DNA from: Mucilaginibacter segetis | GTDB taxonomy: Bacteria > Bacteroidota > Bacteroidia > Sphingobacteriales > Sphingobacteriaceae | Reading direction: 5' to 3' | Assembly (NCBI RefSeq): GCF_016522075.1 | Contig: NZ_JAEHFW010000003.1 | Coordinates: forward strand, 496,001-560,000 | DNA length: 64,000 nucleotides | Shown here: positions 36,875-45,696 of the stretch, one piece after another | Layout of the letters: every line of letters begins with the position of its first letter | How positions within the stretch are numbered: the stretch's first letter is position 1 | Position numbers and translations under genes: made by a program | The notes under the pieces: generated by a model | Told to the model about the DNA's origin: nothing | The model's input: only the letters and a program-made list of their open reading frames with translations | The model's database searches: none

Positions 36875-37201
36875 ATGATAGCAACTATTTTATTACAAGC
36901 GGGCGGCGGAGGCCTTGGTGTACAACAATTGATCATGTTCGGGTTAATTGCTGTAGTTTTTTATTTCTTTATGATACGCCCGCAGGTTAAAAAGCAAAAA
37001 GATCAAAAAAAATACGTACAGGAACTGAAAAAGGGCGACAAAATAGTTACCACAGCCGGTATACATGGTAAAATATACGAAGTTGCCGATACTACCTTTT
37101 TAGTAGAGGTTGAAAACGGTGCCCGTATCCGTTTTGATAAGTCGGCAGTTTCATTAGAAGCCTCAAAAGCGCTTAATGCGCCGGCTGCTGCTGCCAAATA
37201 A
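36875..37201 (+). CDS. yajC: Preprotein translocase accessory subunit YajC
   Basis: 108-aa protein with one N-terminal transmembrane segment (LIMFGLIAVVFYFFMIRPQVKKQKDQKKY), the defining YajC motif, followed by a short beta-rich cytosolic domain (LKKGDKIVTTAGIHGKIYEV, VENGARIRFDKSAV). YajC joins SecDF in the holotranslocon; the secDF fusion gene lies about 13 kb further along this window. Operon member after the DUF1573 gene. Confidence 0.96.
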   Translation: MIATILLQAGGGGLGVQQLIMFGLIAVVFYFFMIRPQVKKQKDQKKYVQELKKGDKIVTTAGIHGKIYEVADTTFLVEVENGARIRFDKSAVSLEASKALNAPAAAAK

Positions 37202-37222
37202 TAAACATCAACATTTAATAAG

Positions 37223-37270
37223 GCGAAAGGCATTGGTAATCTGTTAACGGATGCCTTTCCTTTCGCTTTT
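37223..37270 (+). terminator. Probable terminator after yajC
   Basis: GCGAAAGG pairs with CCTTTCGC, with a nested AAAGGCAT / ATGCCTTT alternative, followed by TTTT. Two competing stems are possible; ybbR starts 55 bp later. Confidence 0.55.
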
Positions 37271-37325
37271 GCATTTTCAGCTAATAAAATTAAAACTCTA
37301 CCTTTAGCAGGTAAAGGCAATACCA

Positions 37326-38273
37326 ATGGCAATAATAAAATTATCAGCAATCGAGCGCAGGCGCCTTTCGGCGTTTATTACTTGCCTGGTGGTAGCCATA
37401 TTAGCCTGGGTTTTTACGGCGTTATCCAACCCGTATAAGTTTACCGTTAAACAGATAATCAGCTTTAAGAATGCTCCTCAAAAAAGGGCTTTTCATCCCT
37501 TGCAGTCCGATACGGTTAACACTATAGTTCAGGGCAGTGGCTGGCAAATGCTTTTTTCAAGAATGAATGATGATAAAAAGGTGATCGAGGTTGATTTGCA
37601 TACACTTGAAAACCGCAACTATGTAGTTTTGTCATCGCAGCTAAAACAGATCAATTTTAAGAAGCAAATAAACAACGAGATAATTGCCGTAAATCCGGAT
37701 ACCTTATTTTTCGACTTTTCAAGTCGACGGGTAAAAAAAGTACCTGTTAAGTTAATTACCTTGCTGAAATATCAAAAACAATTTGCGCAATCGGCCCCGG
37801 TGAGTATTAAACCGGCTTTTGTTACCATTAGTGGCCCGGCAGAGATATTAAGTAAGATAGATTCCTGGGAAACCGACTCTGTAGTATTAAACGGCCTTAA
37901 CGAAAGTTATAATGCAAGGGTTAAATTAAGACCATCTACTGAGGGTAATTTAGAAGTATTGCCAAAAAGTGTAATGGTGAATATCCCGGTGGATGAGTTT
38001 ACCGAGAAAACTCTGGAAATACCCGTAAAACTGATCAATAATCACAATTACTATGATGTAAAGATCTTTCCACAGAAGGTTAAAGTAACGTTTACTACCT
38101 CATTAACAAAATATCCGGATACCAACGAGGATGTATTTGAGGCAGTTGCCGATCTGGATAAATGGAAACTGGGTGGCTATAGCGTGTTACCTGTAAAGCT
38201 TACCCATATCCCCTCATACAGTAAAATTGTGAAAGTAGAGCCCCGTAATATTGATTTTATAGTTAAAAAATAA
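37326..38273 (+). CDS. YbbR-domain protein
   Basis: 315-aa protein with an N-terminal transmembrane segment (AFITCLVVAILAWVFTALSN) and repeated YbbR-like beta domains, for example KKVPVKLITLLKYQKQFAQSAPVSIKPAFVTISGPAEILSKI and LEIPVKLINNHNYYDVKIFPQKVKVTF. In Firmicutes YbbR (CdaR) regulates the diadenylate cyclase CdaA. No cdaA is visible in this window, so that link is only by family. Its stop overlaps the coaE start (TAATG), indicating translational coupling. Confidence 0.85.
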   Translation: MAIIKLSAIERRRLSAFITCLVVAILAWVFTALSNPYKFTVKQIISFKNAPQKRAFHPLQSDTVNTIVQGSGWQMLFSRMNDDKKVIEVDLHTLENRNYVVLSSQLKQINFKKQINNEIIAVNPDTLFFDFSSRRVKKVPVKLITLLKYQKQFAQSAPVSIKPAFVTISGPAEILSKIDSWETDSVVLNGLNESYNARVKLRPSTEGNLEVLPKSVMVNIPVDEFTEKTLEIPVKLINNHNYYDVKIFPQKVKVTFTTSLTKYPDTNEDVFEAVADLDKWKLGGYSVLPVKLTHIPSYSKIVKVEPRNIDFIVKK

Positions 38274-38878
38274 TGTTAAAAGTAGGGATAACGGGTAACA
38301 TTGGCAGCGGTAAAACAACGGTTTGTAAGATCTTCGAAGTTTTGGGGATACCTGTTTTTTATGCCGACGATCAGGCTAAAGAATTAATGAGTACCGATGG
38401 TTTATTAATAGAACAGATAAAGGCAGCTTTTGGGAGCGAATCTTATTTTGAGGACGGCAGCCTTAATCGCAAACACATCGCAGCCATAGTATTTAATAAT
38501 AGCGACCAGCTGGTTAAATTGAATACGCTGGTGCATCCGGCGGTTTTTCGTGCTTTTGATGCCTGGGCTAAAAAATTTGATGGCGATAACCACACGCCTT
38601 ACGTTTTAAAGGAAGCAGCCTTATTGTTTGAAAGTGATTCCTATAAAATGTGCGATCGCTCGCTGATGGTATCGGCACCGCTGAATGTGCGCCTGCAACG
38701 TGTGATTGCCCGCGACGGCATCACCTTTGACGAAGCCAATAAACGTAATGATCGCCAATTTACCGAAGCCCAAAAGCTTGATATGGCGGATGATGTGATA
38801 ATAAATGATGATACACAACTGGTAATACCCCAGGTGTTAAAATTGCACAAGCGTTACCTGGCGCTCGCAACAAAGTAA
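38273..38878 (+). CDS. coaE: Dephospho-CoA kinase
   Basis: 201-aa kinase for the last step of coenzyme A synthesis: ATP + dephospho-CoA to CoA. P-loop GNIGSGKT (residues 8-15), followed by the CoA-kinase motifs VFYADDQAKELM, VHPAVFRAF and KEAALLFES. Length is normal. The start codon overlaps the ybbR stop by one base, and the next gene starts immediately after its stop, so the three are co-translated or tightly coupled. Confidence 0.97.
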   Translation: MLKVGITGNIGSGKTTVCKIFEVLGIPVFYADDQAKELMSTDGLLIEQIKAAFGSESYFEDGSLNRKHIAAIVFNNSDQLVKLNTLVHPAVFRAFDAWAKKFDGDNHTPYVLKEAALLFESDSYKMCDRSLMVSAPLNVRLQRVIARDGITFDEANKRNDRQFTEAQKLDMADDVIINDDTQLVIPQVLKLHKRYLALATK

Positions 38879-39817
38879 ATGATAATCGAGGATTTTGTTT
38901 TTTTTAATGAAAATGGCTTGTATTGCAAATACGGCGATTTTTATCTGGACCCGCAGCAGCCGGTAAATAACGCGGTAATAACTCATGCCCATGCAGATCA
39001 TGCCAAAAGCGGTCATAAAATGGTATATGCCACACAGGCTACACTCGAGTTTATGTTGTTAAGATATGGTAAAAACATGGCGGATAGCACAATGGCTACG
39101 GGCTATCATCATCCATTCAATATAAACGGTGTTCAAATTACCTTTATACCGGCAGGGCATATACCCGGTTCAGCACAGGTATTAATGGAATATGAAGGCG
39201 TGAGATACCTTTACACAGGCGATTATAAGTTACAGCCGGATGCCACCTGTGAGCCGGTGGAATTTGTTAAAGCGGATGTACTGATCACTGAAAGTACATT
39301 TGCCGATCCGAAAGTGTTACACCCCGACCCCGAACAGGAAATAAAAAAGCTTAATGATATCAAGCTCAATATTCTGCTTGGTGCTTACGCCCTCGGTAAA
39401 AGCCAGCGCCTTATCAGGCTGATTAACGATTTTGCCCCGCAAAAACAGATCTTGGTACACCATCGTATAATGCCCATTATTGCCGTTTATCAAAAACTGG
39501 GGTTCAACCTGGGTAACCATCAGATATACAGCCGTAAGCTCATGAAAACGCAGCAGGAATTTGTTTACATAGTGCCGCCTTTTACGTTCGATAGTTATAT
39601 AAGGGCAACCGGAGTAAAGCGTTTATTTGCTTCAGGATGGAAAAATCTGCAGGTAAATGCAAACGATACACTGTTTATATCTGACCACGCCGACTGGAAC
39701 GATATTATTTACACCATAAGTAAGACTCAACCTAAGCAAATATGGACGCTGCACGGAAACGGGGCGCACTTAAAGGAGTATTTTAAGGATGAGATTTTTG
39801 TAAAACTGCTTAACTGA
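38879..39817 (+). CDS. Metallo-beta-lactamase-fold nuclease (ligase-associated exonuclease-like)
   Basis: 312-aa MBL-fold protein with the metal-binding HAHADH motif at residues 36-41, GHIPGSAQVLMEYEGVRYLYTGDYK (the 'GD' metal motif), ESTFADP and a late SDHADWNDI. It resembles the predicted DNA exonucleases associated with DNA ligase or CPSF-like proteins but is shorter than full beta-CASP RNases. The substrate is not determined. It starts right at the coaE stop and its stop overlaps the ATG of a 53-aa DUF5522 gene, so it is in the same operon. Confidence 0.8.
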   Translation: MIIEDFVFFNENGLYCKYGDFYLDPQQPVNNAVITHAHADHAKSGHKMVYATQATLEFMLLRYGKNMADSTMATGYHHPFNINGVQITFIPAGHIPGSAQVLMEYEGVRYLYTGDYKLQPDATCEPVEFVKADVLITESTFADPKVLHPDPEQEIKKLNDIKLNILLGAYALGKSQRLIRLINDFAPQKQILVHHRIMPIIAVYQKLGFNLGNHQIYSRKLMKTQQEFVYIVPPFTFDSYIRATGVKRLFASGWKNLQVNANDTLFISDHADWNDIIYTISKTQPKQIWTLHGNGAHLKEYFKDEIFVKLLN

Positions 39818-39978
39818 TGCAAAAGGAAAACGTTGACTATTACATTAACCCCGATGGTAATTTGGTGTTCACAAAAGAATATCACCTTAAACGCGGTTAT
39901 TGTTGTAAAAACAGGTGTATGCATTGCCCCTGGAATTATGGCAGAGAGAAACAAACGACGAAAACAAAAGATAAATAA
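39817..39978 (+). CDS. DUF5522-like cysteine-rich mini-protein
   Basis: A 53-aa protein that is easily missed because of its length. The ATG overlaps the upstream stop (TGATG). It reads YYINPDGNLVFTKEYHLKRG and then CCKNRCMHCPWNYG: four cysteines in a CC-x3-C-x2-C-P arrangement, as in DUF5522 proteins of Bacteroidota. The cysteines suggest metal or Fe-S binding. The lysine-rich tail may bind nucleic acid. Translational coupling to the MBL nuclease suggests a shared function, which is inference. Confidence 0.8.
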   Translation: MQKENVDYYINPDGNLVFTKEYHLKRGYCCKNRCMHCPWNYGREKQTTKTKDK

Positions 39979-40008
39979 ATTTATATTTGTGTAAAGTACT
40001 CAATAACA

Positions 40009-40458
40009 ATGGGGATAGAGGAAGATATAAAAAGCACCAATTTTGAAGATAATTACCACAAAACGGTAATCAATATCTCGTATACATATGGCTGGCTAAA
40101 TAATGCTATGCGCTCCGAATTTGAAAGGTATAATCTTACTCAGCAGCAATTTAACATATTACGTATTCTAAGGGGCCAATATCCTAAACCGGCAACCATT
40201 AATTTATTAAAGGAGCGAATGATAGATAAAATGTCTGATGCTTCACGTATAGTTGAACGCCTGGTTCAAAAGGGCCTGGTTTCGCGCTGCACCAACAATC
40301 GCGATCGCCGGGCGGTGGATATACGAATAAGCGAACAGGGCTTGCAAACTCTTGCAAAAATGGATGAGGAATTAAAAGTGAAAGACCTGTTTAAAAATAA
40401 CATTACCGAAGAAGAAGCTGCCCAATTAAGTGATTTGCTTGATAAAATGCGCGGTTAA
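40009..40458 (+). CDS. MarR-family transcriptional regulator
   Basis: 149-aa winged-helix protein. LTQQQFNILRILRGQYPKPATINLLKERM forms the first helices, MSDASRIVERLVQKGLVSRCTNNRDRRAVDIRISEQGLQTLAKMDEE the recognition helix and wing, with the signature R-x-x-D-R-R. MarR proteins usually bind phenolic or other small ligands or sense oxidation. No target is apparent; it is convergent with a PAP2 phosphatase gene whose stop is only a few bases away. Confidence 0.92.
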   Translation: MGIEEDIKSTNFEDNYHKTVINISYTYGWLNNAMRSEFERYNLTQQQFNILRILRGQYPKPATINLLKERMIDKMSDASRIVERLVQKGLVSRCTNNRDRRAVDIRISEQGLQTLAKMDEELKVKDLFKNNITEEEAAQLSDLLDKMRG

Positions 40459-40460
40459 TT

Positions 40461-41042
40461 TTACCAGTTTTTAGAAAGATTAAACGCGTGCTGCACCCTC
40501 TTGCAGAAAAGTGAAAACGCCCAGCCAACTAACGCGCCGTAAATAGCACCGCACAATACATCAACAGGGAAGTGTACGCCAACATATACCTGTGCAAAGC
40601 ATATTAGAGCGGCCCAAAATAAACTTAAGGGCATCACCCACGGCCACTTTTTATAGCAAATAAAACACAAAAATACAGCTATAGCAAAATGATCAGTAGC
40701 ATGGGTAGAGGGAAAGCTATAACCCGTGCCGCAGGGTACCCTTGCAATAACAGTTGATGAAACTATAGCGTCACGGCACGGTCTGTCTCTTTTTACAAAG
40801 TATTTAAACATGCTGGCACTGGTAAAATCGGCAAAGCCCACACACATCGCTAACGACACAATAATTACAAGGCCACGCCTTTTATACACCCATATAAAAA
40901 ATATAATAATGAATAAATAGAGCGGTATCCAAAACTTAGCGTTGCGCATAAGTGGCATCAGCCAGTCAAAAAACGAGTTTGACAGGTCGTGATTAATGAA
41001 GTGAAATAAATGCCGGTCAAATTGTAATAGCTGGTCGGGCAT
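40461..41042 (-). CDS. PAP2-family phosphatase (lipid phosphatase-like)
   Basis: 193-aa membrane protein with the three PAP2 motifs: KYFVKRDRP (K-x6-RP), SFPSTHATDHFA (PSxH), and VYVGVHFPVDVLCG (x5-H-x3-D). Five to six hydrophobic segments surround them. It could be an undecaprenyl-pyrophosphate or phosphatidic-acid phosphatase. Some Bacteroidota enzymes of this size act as lipid A phosphatases; the sequence does not decide. It is divergent from glmM over 123 bp. Confidence 0.9.
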   Translation of the reverse strand: MPDQLLQFDRHLFHFINHDLSNSFFDWLMPLMRNAKFWIPLYLFIIIFFIWVYKRRGLVIIVSLAMCVGFADFTSASMFKYFVKRDRPCRDAIVSSTVIARVPCGTGYSFPSTHATDHFAIAVFLCFICYKKWPWVMPLSLFWAALICFAQVYVGVHFPVDVLCGAIYGALVGWAFSLFCKRVQHAFNLSKNW

Positions 41043-41165
41043 TAGCTTTGCAAATAAAATGAGTTGAGCAACAAATATAAATAATAAATTTAGCCATAAA
41101 CTATTGCAAATTTTACAAAGCTATCGCTTTAAATATCCTATTTTTGCCGTTAAATTTATTTCGGT

Positions 41166-42557
41166 TTGACATTAATAAAATCAATTTCGGGGATCAGGGG
41201 CACCATTGGAGGTGCAGCAGGCGAGGGATTAACCCCTTTGGATATTGTTAAATTCACCTCTGCGTTTGGCAGTTGGGCGGTAAAAAGGTCGGGCATAAAA
41301 AAAATTGTTTTAGGCCGCGATGCCCGTATATCCGGTAGTATGGTAAACAGTTTAGTTACCGGAACCTTAGTGGGTATGGGTATTGATGTGATTGATCTGG
41401 GATTATCTACCACGCCAACTGTACAAATAGCCGTACCTGATGAACGGGCGGCTGGTGGCATTATCATCACCGCAAGCCATAACCCCAAACAATGGAATGC
41501 TTTAAAGCTGTTAAATGAAAAGGGTGAATTCATAAATGATACCGATGGTAAAGAGGTTTTAAGCATTGCTGAAAACAGCGATTTTACCTATGCCGAAGTT
41601 AATGATCTGGGTAAGCTGATCAGTGATGACAGTTACCTGCAAAAACATATTGATAAGATACTGGCCTTACCTTTAGTTGATGTGGCTGCTATAACCAAAG
41701 CCGATTTTAGCGTGGTGATAGATTGCGTTAACTCAACAGGGGGTATATTTGTGCCTGCCTTATTAGAGGCATTGGGTGTAAAAACCATTTACAAGTTGTT
41801 TTGTGAACCCGATGGCCAGTTTGCCCATAATCCGGAACCCTTACCTGAAAATTTAAGGGCATTATCCCAGGAAGTTATCAAAAAGAACGCAGACCTTGGT
41901 ATAGCTGTTGATCCGGATGTTGACCGCCTTTGTTTTGTACGCGAGGATGGAGTAATGTTTGGCGAAGAATATACGTTAGTATCTATAGCCGATTACGTTT
42001 TACAGCATACAATGGGTAATACGGTATCTAACCTGTCATCATCACGTGCTTTGCGCGATGTGGCCGAGCGGGCAGGGGCAGGGCATTTTGAATCTGCTGT
42101 GGGCGAAATAAACGTGGTTAATAAAATGAAAGAGGTGCACGGAGTTATTGGAGGCGAAGGCAGCGGAGGTATTATTTATCCCGAACTGCATTATGGTCGT
42201 GATGCTTTGGTAGGGATTGCCTTATTTTTAACACATCTGGCAAAATATGGTAAGCCGGTATCTGTTTTAAAAAGCACATATCCAAATTATTATATCTCCA
42301 AAAATAAAATTACGTTGAGCTCTGAGATGGATATTGATGCGCTGCTGATGAAAGTTAAGGATAAATACAAAAATCAGCCACATTCAACAATTGATGGCCT
42401 CAAAATAGAATTTGATAAAGAATGGGTACATTTGCGGCGTTCAAATACGGAACCCATTATTCGCATATACTCCGAGGGAAACTCGGAAACTGTTGCGAAT
42501 AACCTGGCAAATAAAATAATAACTGATATAAAAGAAATTTTGAATTTAAACGAGTAA
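41166..42557 (+). CDS. glmM: Phosphoglucosamine mutase GlmM
   Basis: 463-aa alpha-D-phosphohexomutase converting glucosamine-6-P to glucosamine-1-P for peptidoglycan and LPS. It has SGIRGTIGG at the N terminus, the phospho-serine loop TASHNP (Ser104), the metal loop DPDVDRL, the sugar loop GGEGSGG, and the phosphate-binding RRSNTEPIIRIYSE. The start is TTG: conserved sequence begins immediately after it, and no ATG or GTG is available upstream in frame close enough. Phosphoglucomutase or phosphomannomutase activity is possible as an alternative, since Bacteroidota members of this branch are often annotated either way. Confidence 0.9.
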   Translation: MTLIKSISGIRGTIGGAAGEGLTPLDIVKFTSAFGSWAVKRSGIKKIVLGRDARISGSMVNSLVTGTLVGMGIDVIDLGLSTTPTVQIAVPDERAAGGIIITASHNPKQWNALKLLNEKGEFINDTDGKEVLSIAENSDFTYAEVNDLGKLISDDSYLQKHIDKILALPLVDVAAITKADFSVVIDCVNSTGGIFVPALLEALGVKTIYKLFCEPDGQFAHNPEPLPENLRALSQEVIKKNADLGIAVDPDVDRLCFVREDGVMFGEEYTLVSIADYVLQHTMGNTVSNLSSSRALRDVAERAGAGHFESAVGEINVVNKMKEVHGVIGGEGSGGIIYPELHYGRDALVGIALFLTHLAKYGKPVSVLKSTYPNYYISKNKITLSSEMDIDALLMKVKDKYKNQPHSTIDGLKIEFDKEWVHLRRSNTEPIIRIYSEGNSETVANNLANKIITDIKEILNLNE

Positions 42558-42617
42558 CCGGATGAAATGCTGAAAGCATAAATTTTTTGGTTACTGCTAT
42601 TTATAATTATTACTGCA

Positions 42618-43754
42618 ATGCGTGTTTACTTTGATAATGCTGCCACCACCGCTCTTGACCCTGAAGTTTTAAAAGAGATGTACAAAGTTATGGAGGGTCA
42701 GTTTGGCAATCCGTCATCTATCCATTCACATGGTCGTGAGGTGCGTACGCTTATAGAAAGATCGCGCAAAACCATTGCTAATTTATTGCATACTTCGCCT
42801 GCCGAAATCTTTTTTACCAGTGGCGGTACAGAGGCCGATAATACCGCTATCCGCTGTGGCATTGTTGATCATAAATTAACGCACGCCATTACCACCAAGT
42901 TAGAGCACCACGCCGTGTTGCATACGCTTCAGGCTATGGAAAAAGCAGGTGTAATTAAACTGAGTTATGCTGATGTTGACGGAAATGGAAATGTGGATTA
43001 CGATCATCTGGAAACTTTGCTAAAGGACAACGACCGTAGCTTTGTATCCCTGATGCACGCCAATAATGAATTAGGAACCATAACCGACCTGCAAAAGGCA
43101 GGAGACATCTGTGAAGCATATAATGCCATTTTTCATAGCGACACAGTACAAACAGTAGGACATTACGCGCATGATCTGTCGAAGCTTAAAGTGCACTTTA
43201 TGGTATGCGCGGCTCATAAACTGCATGGCCCTAAAGGTGTAGGTTTTTTACACGTAAACCACAAGGTTAAAATTAACCCAATGATATACGGAGGCTCACA
43301 GGAGCGCAATATGCGTGGCGGTACCGAGAATGTGTATGGCATAGTAGGTTTAGCTAAAGCGCTTGAATTGGCTTATGCCGAAATGGATGAGCATCAGCGG
43401 CATATACAGGAGCTTAAAAGCTATATGATCGGTAAATTAAAGCAGGAAGTTCCCGGTGTGGAATTTAACGGCGAGGTTGATCCTTCAAAAAGTTTATATA
43501 CTGTACTTAATGTGTCTTTCCCTGCGATGGAAATGGCCGACATGCTGTTGTTTAATCTGGACATTGCGGGTATTTCTGCTTCAGGTGGCAGTGCGTGCAG
43601 CTCAGGTACGGATATTGGTTCACACGTGCTTACCGCTATTGGTGCAAATCCCGACAGGCCTTCGGTTCGTTTCTCGTTTTCCAAGTATAATACTAAGGAA
43701 GAAGTGGACTATACAGTAAACAAACTGCGTGAATTGTGTATGGTAAATGCCTGA
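42618..43754 (+). CDS. Cysteine desulfurase (NifS/IscS family)
   Basis: 378-aa PLP enzyme that takes sulfur from cysteine. YFDNAATT at the N terminus, SGGTEADNTAI, AAHKLHGPKG with PLP lysine 201, RGGTENV and SGGSACSSGT with persulfide cysteine 327. Length and motifs match the IscS-like group. No iscU or suf genes are next to it. It begins 60 nt after glmM and may be monocistronic. Confidence 0.95.
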   Translation: MRVYFDNAATTALDPEVLKEMYKVMEGQFGNPSSIHSHGREVRTLIERSRKTIANLLHTSPAEIFFTSGGTEADNTAIRCGIVDHKLTHAITTKLEHHAVLHTLQAMEKAGVIKLSYADVDGNGNVDYDHLETLLKDNDRSFVSLMHANNELGTITDLQKAGDICEAYNAIFHSDTVQTVGHYAHDLSKLKVHFMVCAAHKLHGPKGVGFLHVNHKVKINPMIYGGSQERNMRGGTENVYGIVGLAKALELAYAEMDEHQRHIQELKSYMIGKLKQEVPGVEFNGEVDPSKSLYTVLNVSFPAMEMADMLLFNLDIAGISASGGSACSSGTDIGSHVLTAIGANPDRPSVRFSFSKYNTKEEVDYTVNKLRELCMVNA

Positions 43755-43833
43755 AAATGTAAATTATTTTCCGGTTTGTTAAAACATGGTACTGTTTTGG
43801 TTGTTTATTAATTAACAATTAAAAACTAATACC

Positions 43834-44109
43834 ATGGAAAATAACAGTAAAAACCAACAGCATAACCCGAACGAGATACCTGAAAAAAGGGAGTCTGAAC
43901 AGGAACAATCAGGTTATCCTCACGAAACCGAACGTCAGCAGCAACAGGAAGGCAACGATGCATCCTATAGCGAACAAGTTGATGTTACACCCCCTAAACA
44001 ACATGAATTCCCATCGGAAGGATCACCGAAAGTGCATTTCGAAGATCGCCCGCAGGGAAGAACTACCGGACGAATGGTAGGTCATGAACCCGGCACCGAA
44101 GGTATATAA
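43834..44109 (+). CDS. Hydrophilic, probably disordered small protein
   Basis: 91 aa, almost without hydrophobic residues and rich in Gln, Glu, Asn and Pro (NNSKNQQHNPNEIPEKRES). It has no signal or membrane segment. The ATG is preceded by A-rich leader sequence, and codon use looks like that of a real gene. It resembles small hydrophilic proteins of unknown function in Sphingobacteriaceae, some of which are stress-induced. It is followed by a second protein of the same character; both end before one strong terminator. Confidence 0.6.
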   Translation: MENNSKNQQHNPNEIPEKRESEQEQSGYPHETERQQQQEGNDASYSEQVDVTPPKQHEFPSEGSPKVHFEDRPQGRTTGRMVGHEPGTEGI

Positions 44110-44188
44110 TCTACAGTAAGGGATTTAATCACAAAATTAATTTAAAATAGCACTTCATTATAGTAGTGAGGTTAGTAACGGAGGAAAT

Positions 44189-44404
44189 ATGATGAATAGC
44201 CAAAGATTGCCGGATATTTATTCGGATGATAACATAGAACGGGAGAATGAACCCGTTGAAAATAACGAAACAGAAAAACCAAACCTGGCACCTGATAAGG
44301 ACAAGGATTATAAAGTACTGCATAAGGACGGTAGTTTAGCCGATCTGCATCAGGGAACTGAAGACCGCGGTGCCGAAGAAGGTGTAGTAGGTTTAGGAAC
44401 TTAA
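44189..44404 (+). CDS. Hydrophilic, probably disordered small protein
   Basis: 71 aa, acidic and rich in Asn, Glu and Asp, with a Gly-rich end (EEGVVGLGT). A GGAGG ribosome-binding sequence stands 6-7 nt before the first of two adjacent ATGs, stronger than is usual for Bacteroidota genes. I do not recognise a family. Together with the preceding 91-aa gene it forms a pair of small soluble proteins. Confidence 0.6.
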   Translation: MMNSQRLPDIYSDDNIERENEPVENNETEKPNLAPDKDKDYKVLHKDGSLADLHQGTEDRGAEEGVVGLGT

Positions 44405-44440
44405 TATATAATACCAGCCGCCCTTACAGAGGGCACAAAA

Positions 44441-44477
44441 AAGAAAAGGGCGATCTTTAACAGATCGCCCTTTTCTT
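44441..44477. terminator. Bidirectional terminator between small gene and accD
   Basis: A perfect 16-bp stem AAGAAAAGGGCGATCT / AGATCGCCCTTTTCTT with a 5-nt loop, A/T tracts on both sides, between convergent genes. Confidence 0.9.
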
Positions 44478-44497
44478 ATAAATATTTTCAATGCTAA

Positions 44498-45397
44498 TTA
44501 AGCCTGTTCACTTTTTTTTGCAGTGGCGGGTTTTGCCGGGGCTGTATTTGTCGCAGGGGCCAGCATTTTCAGAAATGATGATAATTTTTCCTTCATCTCG
44601 CGGCGGTCAACTATAAAGTCTAAAAAGCCGTGTTCCTGCACAAATTCAGCAGTTTGGAAGCCCTTAGGTAAATCCTTCTTAATAGTTTCTTTTATTACCC
44701 TCGGTCCCGCAAAGCCTATCAGTGAGCCCGGTTCCGCTATATTAATATCGCCCAGCATAGCGTACGATGCGGTAACGCCACCGGTAGTAGGATCGGTAAG
44801 TAAAGAAATATAAGGGACTTTTGCCTGACTTAACAAGGCAAGTTTTGCGGATGTTTTAGCCATTTGCATTAAAGAGAATGCAGCCTCCATCATACGTGCC
44901 CCGCCGGATTTTGATATCATCAGGAATGGTATCTTATGTTTAATACTATGATCAATACACAACGCTATTTTTTCACCAACAACAGAACCCATTGATCCGC
45001 CTATAAAGTTAAAATCCATACAGGCAATAACCAATTCCTGCCCGTTCATGGTACCATGTCCTGCACGTATAGCATCTTTCAGCCCTGTTTTTTTTCGGGT
45101 TTCAGTTAGCCGGTCGGTATATTTTTTAGTGTCGGTAAAATGCAGCGGATCGCCCGATATCAGGTCGCCAAATAACTCTGTGAACTGATTATCGTCAAAA
45201 AGGATAGAGAAATATTCTTTCGATCCGATACGTAAATGAAAACCGCAGTAATGGCATACATACTGATTTTCAACCTGTTCAGAGTAATGTAAGGGCTTTT
45301 TGCAATTAGGGCATTTATTCCAGATACCATCAGGAGCTTCTTTCTTTTCCTCAGTAGTCGTAATTATGCCTTTGAGTTCTCGTTTAAACCACGCCAT
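44498..45397 (-). CDS. accD: Acetyl-CoA carboxylase carboxyltransferase subunit beta
   Basis: 299 aa from the ATG at 45397 (start [11 protein letters not shown], the family N terminus; the upstream in-frame ATG adds 16 unrelated residues). It has the four-cysteine zinc ribbon [20 protein letters not shown] with HYCGF, then the crotonase-like carboxyltransferase domain with [50 protein letters not shown] and GFAGPRVI. It makes malonyl-CoA with AccA. The Ala/Pro/Lys tail is low-complexity. It is divergent from the aldolase gene. Confidence 0.96.
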   Translation of the reverse strand: MAWFKRELKGIITTTEEKKEAPDGIWNKCPNCKKPLHYSEQVENQYVCHYCGFHLRIGSKEYFSILFDDNQFTELFGDLISGDPLHFTDTKKYTDRLTETRKKTGLKDAIRAGHGTMNGQELVIACMDFNFIGGSMGSVVGEKIALCIDHSIKHKIPFLMISKSGGARMMEAAFSLMQMAKTSAKLALLSQAKVPYISLLTDPTTGGVTASYAMLGDINIAEPGSLIGFAGPRVIKETIKKDLPKGFQTAEFVQEHGFLDFIVDRREMKEKLSSFLKMLAPATNTAPAKPATAKKSEQA

Positions 45398-45696
45398 GTC
45401 TTTTTCAAAGTCTTTCAAGTATTGCAAAGAAACAAAAAATATCATAACAAGTTTGGAAATGTTAATGTTTCTATAAACGCGTTTGCTCTATAGCATTAAA
45501 ATTCTTTTGCAATTCATACGTTATTATATTAATTAACACATAAAGTACTGGTTTGATAAAAAATACAAGCTTCGAATTACATTCTCTTCCGCATAATTTA
45601 TAATGTGTATTATTTACACATTTTTTGCGGCAGATATTAATATACTTATAGCTAAAACCAGGAATTTTTATAACTTCGAAGCCCAAACATAAGCTC
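45398..45696. other. A+T-rich intergenic region between accD and the aldolase gene
   Basis: About 300 bp of divergent upstream sequence. It must contain both promoters, but no unambiguous TTTG/TAnnTTTG pair was found. No RNA gene or small ORF with support was seen in it. Confidence 0.4.

Noticed and set aside
37326..38273. ybbR as evidence for a c-di-AMP system
   Set aside because: No diadenylate cyclase gene is adjacent or visible; family membership alone does not support it.
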